Assembly (NCBI GenBank): GCA_009763385.1
Contig: VDCT01000337.1
Coordinates: 1 to 64,000, forward strand
Length of the DNA: 64,000 bases
Direction of reading: 5' to 3'
Source of the DNA: Coix lacryma-jobi var. lacryma-jobi
Taxonomy: Eukaryota; Streptophyta; Magnoliopsida; Poales; Poaceae
Positions 24,854 through 33,873 of the stretch are shown in pieces (the stretch's first letter is position 1; every line of letters begins with the position of its first letter). The notes below the pieces were generated by a model. That model saw nothing but the letters and a program-made list of their open reading frames with translations. It was not told where the DNA came from and did no database searches. A program made the translations under genes and the position numbers.

Positions 24854-24879
24854 AGCATTTCTGGTGCCGTTGCCGGGGA
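24717..24879 (+). repeat. Three-step primer-site ladder across the E5 LTR border
   Basis: Primer-site-like sequences start at 24717 (TAGCGCCGTTGCTGGGG), 24790 (TGGCGCCGTTGCTGGGGA) and 24862 (TGGTGCCGTTGCCGGGGA). Spacings are 73 and 72 bases. Only the last lies after the LTR end; the first two are inside the LTR. Confidence 0.88.
24862..24879 (+). promoter_or_regulatory. E5 primer-binding site, tRNA-Asp type
   Basis: TGGTGCCGTTGCCGGGGA lies eight bases after the LTR end. One change (T for C) from the TGGCGCC form in E3. tRNA-Asp use is known for Athila elements; here it is inferred from the sequence. Confidence 0.8.
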
Positions 24880-25004
24880 GAGCAACCGCCTAGGAGTTCA
24901 GAGAGAGTGAATCCGGAGTCTGCTATTTATCAGTTATCAATTAGTATAGGGGCTAACCCCTCACCTGTCTAGTTTCTTTCCATTATCGTGAAACTAGTAG
25001 GTGT

Positions 25005-27050
25005 ATGAGCGGTTTCGAACTGCCGTCAAACTTCGTTGAAAATCTCGAGCAGTTGTTGAGGAGTATTAGACTTCGTCAAGTTCGACCTCAGAGGTTCATC
25101 TCGAACCAGAATCCGTTCGAGGAGGAAGTTTCTGCACCAGCTAGAAGAGAAGCCATGGCCCAAAAGACCATCTCCGAATACTCTGCGCCGTCGGCCGACA
25201 ATGTCGCCACGGGTCCGCAGCTTAACTTGGGGGATGCGACTTTCGAGCTCAAGCCAGCTCTCATCAACATGGTGCAAGCCAATCCATTCTGTGGGAAGCC
25301 GCATGAGGATGCCAACGCCCATCTCCAACACTTCTTGGAGGTATGTGGTACCTTCACTATGAAGAATGTGTCTGCAGACGCCATCCGTCTTCGTCTTTTC
25401 CCATTCTCGTTATTGGGAAAGGCGAAGCAATGGTTCTATGCCAACAAGAGTGAAGCCAACACTTGGGAGGAGTGCGCCAATGCGTTTCTCAAGAAGTTCT
25501 TCCCGATGGGCAAGACCAGCGCCCTTCGTGGAAAGATTTCCAGCTTCCAGCAATAAGCTGATGAGATGATTCCTGAAGCATGGGAACGTCTACAAGAGTA
25601 CATTCGCGCCTGTCCTCATCATGGGATAGAGGAGTGGCTCATTATCCAAGGTTTCTACCATGGCCTGAGTGGTATGGCCCGTAGTTACCTAGATGCAGCC
25701 GCTGGAGGGGCATTCTTACAACACAATGTGAGAGATGGCAAGGACCTCATAGAGAAGATGGTAACCAACCAAGGTTGGAATGAGGAACGTCTTCAGCTGA
25801 AGAAGAGAGGTGTTCATGCTCTCAATGAGGTGGACATACTCTGCGCGAAGATGGACCTCCTGATGAAGAAAGTAGAAGAAAGTTCCAAGAGGGAACAAGA
25901 GGTCGTTCAACCTTATGCAACCGCACGAGCCGTCGAAGCCGACCAATGGTGCGAGGTATGCGGAGGCAATGACCATTTGGGAAATAATTGTCCTGAGACG
26001 AAGGAGGAAGTGAGCTTCATCAACAACACCAACAACAACGGGTACCGGCCCCAACAACAACAACAAGGATGGAATTTGCGCCCCTTCTACCAAAATCAAG
26101 GTAACGATTATAGCAATAATTTCAATAATTCTTATAATAATCAACCTTCTTTAAGAGATCTTGTCTTAGGCCAATCTAAAATAAATGATAGTATTAATAA
26201 AAAGATGATGGCTAATGATAAGACTCTTGAAAATATAAATGAGAAAATGGATAGCTTTAATTCTGCTATGAAAAATCAATTGAGCTTTAATAAAATGCTA
26301 GAAACACAATTAGCTCAACTAGCAGTAGCTGTCCCATCCTACGAGCAAGGTAAGATCCCGGGGAAACCCGAAGATCCAATAGAAGGTGTAAAATTGGTTA
26401 CTACGAGGTACGGTAAGCCTCCGCTCCGGTCAAACTGGGGCTATCTATTCGATCCACCCTTCATCACCAAGAAGGAAGGTCCAGGCCTGCCGACCATCAC
26501 CTGCCAGATTGGACCACAAGTCTTCCACGACGCCTTCTGCGACCTTGGATCGAGTGTCAACATCATGTACAAGGTAACATATGATAACTTACTAGGGGGA
26601 CCCTTGCTCCCTACATTTGTTCGTTTGCAGCTGGCCGATCAGACGCTACGGTTCCCCGAGGGACTAGCAACGGACATCCTCATCAAAGTCCAAAACAGCT
26701 ACGTCCCCGTCGATTTCCTTATATTGGACATGGGATCCAATCTAGACGTCGCGATCATCTTGGGAAGGTTGTTCCTTAATACGGTTAACGCCGTCATCTA
26801 CGTGGGATCCGACCAACTTCACCTCCAGTTCCCAGAGTATAAGGTAAAGTGTCCATTCAACGGTTATAAAGCTAACATGCAGGTGAAGGACAAAGAACCT
26901 CGAGACAACAAACATCGTCGTCGTCACCCACGCCGTAGGAACAAGAAAAAGAGCGAGTCGGCCAACAAGGCCAAAGTAAAAGAAGAACTCGCCGACGAGG
27001 TGCAACCACGGTCTCCATCTCCGGGACCAACCGAAGCACCCAATGAATGA
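25005..27050 (+). pseudogene. E5 gag-protease, one in-frame stop
   Basis: One frame of 682 codons, broken by a TAA at 25554-25556 at a position where the E3 relative has glutamine, consistent with a single C-to-T change. The capsid region (FELKPALINMVQANPFCGK, FFPMGKTSALRGKISS, IPEAWERLQEYIRACPHHG) forms the particle core. A CCHC knuckle (CEVCGGNDHLGNNC) binds RNA. A glutamine- and asparagine-rich linker follows, then a coiled-coil-like stretch and a protease-like domain with FCDLGSSVNIM and ILGRLFLNTVNA. The tail is basic (HRRRHPRRRNKKK). No RT follows. The start at 25005 gives 49 residues before the MAQKTISEY segment matching the E3 start. Confidence 0.85.
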
Positions 27051-28114
27051 CAAGACGGAGAGGTCCTGCTCTACGGACCTGAAACATGGAGCCCTTGCTG
27101 ATAAGGTAAATCAGTAGTTATCTCATATTTAAATTTTCATGCATTTCAATTCTTGCATTTCCCTTCAATTGCATACTTAGTTTAATTCTGCATTTTTTTA
27201 TTTCGACAAAATAAATTTGCATGCTAGTAACACCTTGACAATAACTTGCAACACTTTTGAGCCATGGGACCACCCCAAGGTGGGGTCGGCCGACCCCACC
27301 AGTGGTCCCACTGGCACATGATCTATCTTGGCTTAGTACCCTGAGTATGACACAACACTTTAGTGCTCAAGGAGCATCCAAGGTGGGATCGGCCGATCCC
27401 ACCATGGTGCCCTCCTGCACCCTGCTACATTCCACTCAGCATGCTCATGAACATCATGCATATCACCAAAGCCAACATCTGAAAAGAAATGGTCCTTTGC
27501 TTTACTCTTTAAGCATGAGATGTTCCTCTTTATGTTGGATGCTCATGGGACCACAACAACCAGCCGAAGGCATGTCTTAGTGCTCTCATGGTCCATGGGA
27601 ATCACTTTAGACATGTCTTCACTTTGGCCATTCATCTTTTCTCTTTCACCAAACACTAAGCAAGGGAATCTCTGAAAATTGTGTCAACTTTGGACCAAAC
27701 ATAGTTGCATCTTTACTAGACACATGACGGCACAAACTTTAAAGTTTGAGGGGACATGTATGGGGTCGGCCGACCCATGTGTTGGCCAATCCTGAAAAGA
27801 TGTTTTCTCACTTTAGACATGTCCCCTGGCTAAAGCAAAAGCAAATTTGAAAGTGCCAAGAAGGGGGTCCGCCGACCCATGCTATGGGTGGTCACCACTT
27901 GCCCTTCTCCTCCTATATATACCCTTGCATTGTGAGCTCAACTCAACACCAAAACCACCAGAACCATCTTGAGCTCACAAGTTCCTCCTTTCCTTCCTTA
28001 GTTGCAAGTTCATTCTCAAGCTTAGCTTAGTAGTAGCCATCCAAAAACCAAAAACCCAAAAATAGTCCCATTTCATAGTAGTAGTAGAAGCTTGGTAACT
28101 TATCCTGTAGTAAG
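27051..28114 (+). promoter_or_regulatory. E5 inter-ORF region: four palindromes and a TATA box
   Basis: No gene. Palindromes lie at 27279-27300 (core GGGGTCGGCCGACCCC), 27382-27403 (core GGGATCGGCCGATCCC), 27763-27776 (GGGTCGGCCGACCC) and, imperfectly, 27863-27877. TATATATA lies at 27914-27921, about 200 bases before the env-like ATG. The LTR has the same palindrome-TATA order. I read this as an internal promoter region; the transcript is not shown. Confidence 0.6.
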
Positions 28115-28964
28115 ATGAAGAAGTTGCTTGCCTCCCGTTTCAAAAAGTCCAACAAGGGTGAGAGTTCTTCCCAAGAACCTCACCATGCTAGTGCTCATGA
28201 GAGGAGCTTTGGTAAGTGATGATGAGCTAAAACTACTCTATGCCATGGTTAGCAAGGTTAAAGTTTCACCTATTAAAATGCTAGTGAACTATTGGCTTAG
28301 CTACGTAAAGCCTAGGAAACCCATATACTTCACATCATTCATCACACGCATAGCCGAAGCTTTGGGTGCACTAGAATCCCAAACTTTTGAGTACATTGAA
28401 ACCGTGAGAGATGTGTTGGAAGAAAATGTATTTACTGGTTGCAATGTACTCAAAAGGGTTCCCAAGGGTGAACTAATAATGATTTATCCAGGCCATACAG
28501 TCGAAATCACTCTCCCTTGTGAGGGACTTCGATTGTATGCGCTTCGTACGCTAACCTTTGATTTGGACCCCGAGGAAAGAGCCCCAAAAGTGGCAGGTAC
28601 TAGCAGAAGGACAAGGAGAGCGTCCCGAGCTACTTGAATGGAACAAGGCGGACCTTCACATCAGGCTGAAGAAGTTGAGGAGGGAGATGAGGCAGCCTCT
28701 ATGGACATTTCAGGGTCCTTGGGGAGGCCTCCTCGCTCACAGAACACCCCTCGCTCTCAAGACACTCCTCACCCACGGGGTAGAGGAAGGCAACATCAAA
28801 GGACGCCGATGGACGAGCTCATAGACAACATGGGTGCGATGAACATCGAACAAGAGGCAACATTGCTTCTTGCACAACAAAACGCCCAACTCCTGAAGGC
28901 CATTCAAGAAGAAGAAGCACGACGTTGGGCCGGGTGGTACCAGCATTATCCACCACCACAGTAG
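28115..28964 (+). pseudogene. E5 env-like ORF, deleted and frameshifted
   Basis: The start is conserved: ATG at 28115 gives a basic N-terminus (MKKLLASRFKKSNKGESSS) like that of E2. After about 34 codons the frame hits two stops (near 28217). From about 28215 another frame continues with sequence matching the middle of the E2 protein (ELKLLYAMVSKVKVSPIKM against MLLLYALVDHIKVSPAKAM), so roughly 200 codons are missing at the junction. TGA at 28635 breaks this frame. The last part (28638-28964) encodes an acidic, glutamine-rich tail ending QHYPPPQ. It is unlikely to make the full protein. Confidence 0.7.
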
Positions 28965-30360
28965 GCAAGAACCAAGCTTGGGGGAGATCCTCTCCCCCAC
29001 CAAGGTAAGTCCTGTATCTTAAGTTATTTACATTTCAATTAGTTTTCTCATTGCATTTAAAAAAAAGAAAATACTAAAAATATTTGCTTAGTACTCCCCT
29101 TAGCACATATGTCTCATATATGTCTATCTTCCCCATGGAAATGATGACTAGTTGCCTTGCTAATGTTTCTCTAGTGCCTAGTTTACAACTTAGTATTTCT
29201 CTAAGTATGGATTACTTAGCTCATTTAAACCATCATGAACCTGAAAACTTTGTGGGTTGCAAGTGCTAGAACTAAGTCTAAGTTGATGCGAGATATGATA
29301 TAGTGAGACAAGAGCTGCTATAATATTGTTCTAAGCATGATAGATTACCGGAGGATTTATTCTTAAAATGATCAAAATTTTAATTGTTCCTCAATGGTTA
29401 TGAATTCCTACCACAGCCATATATGCTTTACATGTTTACAAACCTTCTACATAGGCTATTTGCTTTGTATTGAGTGTTGTCAAGTCTTGTTGACCCTTGT
29501 TAAGAGACTTTTCATGCTCCTAAGATCAAGATCACGTACACACCTCATATACATGCTGCTTCTACACTGGAAGTACGCAAAAACATGCCTTTCATTTCCA
29601 CCAAATAGGTGGCTTCATACTCCAAGTGTTAGGAAATCTCTCTCAATTATTTAGTAGATGAGACTCAAAAGGCTAGGCAAAATAAAGATGAAAAAAACAA
29701 GAGATGGACAAGTGAAAGTCCATGGAAAAAAAAGAAGAAGAAAAGAAAAAAAATGCTAGCCATGTCTCATTAGAAAAGAGAGAAAAAGAAAAAAAAAATA
29801 GAGAGATAGATCTTATCAAATAAAGAAGCAATCTAGTCCACCATACACCACACACTTGCACATCTTGATCTGGGAGTATGACACTTCTCTTCAAGGATCC
29901 GAGCTTTGACTTCGCAACAAAATGCAAGTAAGTATGCCATCTTCTTTCATCTCTACGTTGAGCTACACATAAGCCTGTTTAGAAGTAGGATGAAATAAAG
30001 AAGGCAACACTTACCATATGCCTTGGTGAGGAATCATACACCATTTGAGAGACATGAGAGAACCATATGAGGAACATTAAGTCTTTCTTTTGAAAAATAT
30101 TGCAAAACCTCCGGTATGAAACTTGCTAAAAACAAGAAAGTTAGTGCTCAAGTCAAACTGTTCTATCTTTCAACCACCTAAGACAAAGGAAAAGCCATAA
30201 GCCCCATAGAGTACTAAGGTAATATGGGTGATTTACATAGCTAATTCTTCCATTCAAAGAGAAGAACTTTGTTGTGAACATGGGACTCTTGAAATGTGAT
30301 GCATAGTAACAATACTGATCCACCGAGGCCAAGTTTGATTGTTTGCTCGGGACGAGCAAA
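28965..30360 (+). other. E5 3' untranslated region
   Basis: No gene. A perfect 7-bp hairpin GGGGGAG-ATCCT-CTCCCCC (28980-28998) copies the polypurine core just after the last ORF, and GTAAGT follows at 29005. An A/G-rich stretch lies at 29680-29810. Islands shared with E2 lie near 29520-29590 and 29845. Confidence 0.65.
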
Positions 30361-30379
30361 GGTTAAGCTTGGGGGATCT
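30361..30379 (+). promoter_or_regulatory. 3' polypurine tract of E5
   Basis: GGTTAAGCTTGGGGGATCT directly precedes the LTR start at 30380. Confidence 0.88.
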
Positions 30380-32313
30380 TGTTGACGGAAGTTATAGCAT
30401 GTTTTACCTTATCAAAATACCGTCAACAGGCCTCGGTTTCAAGGAAGAATAGCATATCATGAGCATATTTATCACTAATAAGTTCCACTTGTACTCTTAG
30501 CTTGTGAACATATAGGAGATGGCAAAATGAACAAAATGAGGCCAGGTGGGCCCACCAAGGGGGTCGGGCGACCCCACCTTTGGGCCACCTCGGCCATGGT
30601 GACATGGCATGATCCAAGAGAAGCATGTTCAAGCCAATATCAACCATTGGATCAAGCATGTGCTTTTGCTCAATGGTGCAAGATGAGAAGCACATGGATT
30701 CATAGGTCCACACCGAAAACCAAATGCAACCAACTTCATAAGACTTGCTCCATGACATGTGGGGTCACCAAGGGAGAGAAGATGGTGGGCCAGCCCTGTC
30801 ATAGGGGGGTCGGCCGACCCCCCCTTGGTGGGACCCACCAACAATATTCATCAGGATGACATCAGCACCTTCTAGAAGGTGTATCCCGGGCCCACATGTC
30901 AGGGACAGGGGTCGGCCGACCCCATGGTGACCCTCATCCAAGTCGGTGGCAAAATGCATGTTTGACACGTGAAGAACATCCAAGCCATCCATCCATGGCA
31001 GTTACAATGACGGTGGATCCAAGGGTTGAGAGATCGGGAGCACACGGATCGCTGACGTGGCACCGGAGTACCCCTACTCCACCTCCACTATAAATAGAGG
31101 CCTTCACCCTCTCATTCACACATCCCATCTCACACATCTCCACTCTCATGTGAGATCAAGCAAGAGTAGTAGTAGTTAGTCTAGAGTGGGAGTTAGAGTC
31201 GAGTCGGGCGAAGCTCGGGTCTCCGGAGTCGTCTTCTGGGAGTCTGGTATAGCCCTTGTATCTTTCTTCTTTTGTAAGACTTTATTTATTTAATATATTA
31301 TTCTTTCTTTACTTTACTTTACTTTGCATTTACTTAAGTATTTACTTTCCAAGTATTTATTTAAGTATTTACTTAGTGCAAGTCTATATTTATATAGTCT
31401 TGTTGTGTGCTTATCTTAGTTCTATAGTTGTCTTAGTAAGATTGATTTCCTTTAAATAGCTTCTTGTGTGTGCGTCATCGTCCTATCTTAGGATAGGGGC
31501 TTTAGCTATTTTGATCATTAGCTAAAGGTGTAGATAAGTGTGAGCGTGGTGCTCATACTTCATCTTATCTTTGACTACCGCTGGCTTGCACGGACAGTAG
31601 GGGCGCATGGGCAAAAGGTGACAGATTTTGCCTGGCTACCTAGATCCCCTCACGTGAACTCAGGCTAGTTCTTAAAAGGTAAGGCGTCCATAAGCCAAAT
31701 ATCCGCTTGAGTACTGGGTTAGGTGAACAACCTTTTATCGCTTTACTCTCTCGTTTATCCCTCTCACACAAGTAGCAAGGCGTCAATCTAGTTAAGTCAT
31801 CTATTTAATTAGGATCAGTTCATAGGAGTAAAGGTAGAAACATAGGAGTACTTTATACTCACTCGTTGTCCTCCCACCTAGCTAACTCTACTAAAGTTAT
31901 CTTTCATATCATATACTCTTTGCTTAACTAATTTATCTTATCTATCTATCCTCCATTATATCCACCTATACCCCTTTGCTTCTCTAATTGATAATAGATT
32001 ATAGTAAGACTAAAGGATCTATCTTTCCTCTCTCTACATCTTTCCTAGCTTGCTTTCCTTTGGGATAAAATAAATAACGATACCTTGGAATACTCCCGGG
32101 TGAAGTGCTACATCGGTATTTTCTGTGTGCTTGCGGAACTATCCAATAGTCAATAGTTTTACCACCAAGACACTTCTAGCGCCGTTGCTGGGGTTAGGCT
32201 CCATAGTCTAGTTCTAGTGCTTACGTTAAGAAGTGTTAACAAGCGTTTCTGGCGCCGTTGCCGGGGATAGATTAAAACTCTATTCTTAGTAGCGACGCTA
32301 AGAAATACCAACA
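30380..32313 (+). repeat. E5 3' LTR
   Basis: Same length as the 5' LTR (1,934 bp) but with two compensating small indels: a shorter C-run after 30815 and an extra TTTAC near 31310. Palindromes at 30559, 30803 and 30908; TATA at 31089; two internal primer-site-like copies before the end. Confidence 0.92.
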
Positions 32314-33229
32314 CAGATCTAATAGATTCATCAAGTTATCATGTGTTATATGTTTTATTCATTTAATTCGTACAACACCTTTTGCTCAATCTAGATTGAT
32401 CTTCGTTCGGCCTTGTCGCACGAGTTTTGTTTGTGCTTTGCTGATTATAAGATCATAATGGTCGAACTGACTTTCAATCTAGATTGTTACATGTCATGGG
32501 TTCATGCATGTCAATCATGTTTAGGCTTTGATAAAGCTGGGTGCCGTGCGGCAGGTGCAAGATTTAGATTAGTTTAACCATGCTTGGCTTGTATGTTTCT
32601 TCTTCATGGACCCCAGTTCGGCTAGTTTGCCGATTCTGGTTAAGCTTACACGAGTAATGAGTTTTTATAGGTCTGTCCAGAAGTACGTGTGCTTTTAGCT
32701 TCTTATAATTAGATCGTATCATGCGGTGGATTAATCTAATTATAAGAAGTGGTGTAGATTCATAGTAAGTGGTATCATGCGGTGGATTAGCTTTGCTTGA
32801 ATTTACACCCGACGGGTTTATGAAGGCTAGACGTGCGGCAGACTAGCTGGATTAGCCTATGCATATGTCATCTGAATAGATTTGTATTTACAAATTGCCT
32901 TTTTATCTTCTTGTTACTTATGCGTTCGGCATTCAATATGTTCACAAGCTTTATCTTTTATACTTGCCGAATGACATTGTAAATCTGTTCCGACAAACAG
33001 CTTCTATAGCTGTGTGCCGTCGTGATTGGCTTTCAAAGCCGTACATATGGAACTGTCTGGTCTCACCCGGCATGTTCCAAGGTATTCTCACACTTTTATC
33101 CCTTGTTGGTTTTCAGGTCAAACCGACTGGCACGTCTCCGGATTCAGTACGCTCTGGGCACCCGATTGAAGCCAGCCTCGTTCGGCTTGCTGTGTGTCTT
33201 GACGCGAGGCGTCACGTTTTGCGTCAACA
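32314..33229 (+). repeat. E4 3' LTR, second part (with E5 target duplication)
   Basis: After CAGAT (32314-32318) this matches 18037-18947 of the E4 5' LTR, including two GTATCRTGCGGYGGATT motifs. It ends GTCAACA at 33229, next to E3 gag sequence. Confidence 0.9.
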
Positions 33230-33234
33230 TAACA

Positions 33235-33552
33235 CTTGTCCCATGTGTCTACAGCGTTGTGATCGGTATAGAACCATTGCTTCGCTTTTCCTAGCATAGA
33301 GAAAGGAAAGAGACAAAGACGGATGGCCTCTTGGGTTATCCCCTTAATGGTGAAGGTGCCGCAAATCTACAAGAATTGTTGGAGGTGAGCATTGGCATCC
33401 TCATGAGCCTTGCCACAGAACGGGCTAGCTTGGACCATCGTGATCAGAGCCGGTTTCAACTCAAAATTGAGGTTGGCATCGATCACGTCTGGTCCTATCG
33501 CTACATTAGTGGCAGAAGTTGCAGAAAATTCACGAATGGTCTTATTGGCCAT
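33235..33552 (-). pseudogene. E3 gag N-terminal piece
   Basis: ATG at 33552 starts MANKTIREFSATSATNVAIG, matching MAQKTISEYSAPSADNVATG of E5. A TAG at 33369-33367 interrupts the frame where E5 has GAG (glutamate). The rest (ICGTFTIKG, LGKAKQWFYTDHN, TWDK) runs to the E4 insertion and joins the 15496-17010 piece in frame. Confidence 0.8.
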
Positions 33553-33713
33553 CGTGAAGATAGAACGAGATAAGAAAGAAAGAAGTTGAAGAAGATGAAG
33601 GAAAAAGATAAGAAGGAATAAAGAAAGAAAGAATGTGGTAAGATGGGATTCGCTAAGCGGGAGCTTAAGCGAAGATAAATTCGACACGGACTCAACCAAT
33701 ACACCGATTGCCT

Positions 33714-33873
33714 TCCCCGGCAACGGCGCCAGAAATGCTTGTTGGTAGTTCTTAGCTTCACTAAAGATAGTGCTAGGCAACTATCCCCGGTAACGGCCCA
33801 GGAATGCTTGTTGGCACTTGCTAACATTGTTACTAGGAGTAGACTATGGAGTCTATCCCCGGCAATGGCGTCA
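33714..33873 (-). repeat. E3 primer site and two extra copies inside the LTR
   Basis: On the minus strand the true primer site TGGCGCCGTTGCCGGGGA is at 33731-33714, just inside the LTR border at 33740. Diverged copies lie within the LTR at 33800-33784 and 33873-33856. Spacing is 70 and 72 bases, as in E5. Confidence 0.85.

Larger units (their letters stand above)
22920..32313 (+). mobile_element. E5: complete non-autonomous Athila-type element, 9,394 bp
   Basis: It is flanked by a perfect 5-bp target duplication CAGAT (22915-22919 and 32314-32318) inside the E4 3' LTR. It has two 1,934-bp LTRs (22920-24853 and 30380-32313), a tRNA-Asp-type primer site, gag-protease (25005-27050), a palindrome and TATA region, a shortened env-like ORF, a 3' region and a polypurine tract. 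RT, RNase H and integrase are absent, so it needs a helper. By eye the LTRs differ by about 20 substitutions and two small indels (about 1.1%), making it the youngest dated insertion here. Confidence 0.92.
17011..33229 (+). mobile_element. E4: LTR element without coding capacity (LARD-like), split by E5
   Basis: 5' LTR 17011-18947; interior 18948-21893; 3' LTR 21894-22919 plus 32319-33229. Both LTRs are exactly 1,937 bp once E5 and its target duplication are removed. The flanks are GAACA (17006-17010) and TAACA (33230-33234), a target duplication with one change, lying inside the E3 gag. The interior has no ORF above about 100 codons and no recognisable gag or pol. Its 3' part (about 20960-21890) shares blocks with the Athila-type 3' region, such as AGATCAAGAT(T)CACGTACACC. 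By eye the LTRs differ at about 45 sites (2.3%). It resembles large retrotransposon derivatives that move with proteins from other elements. Confidence 0.85.
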
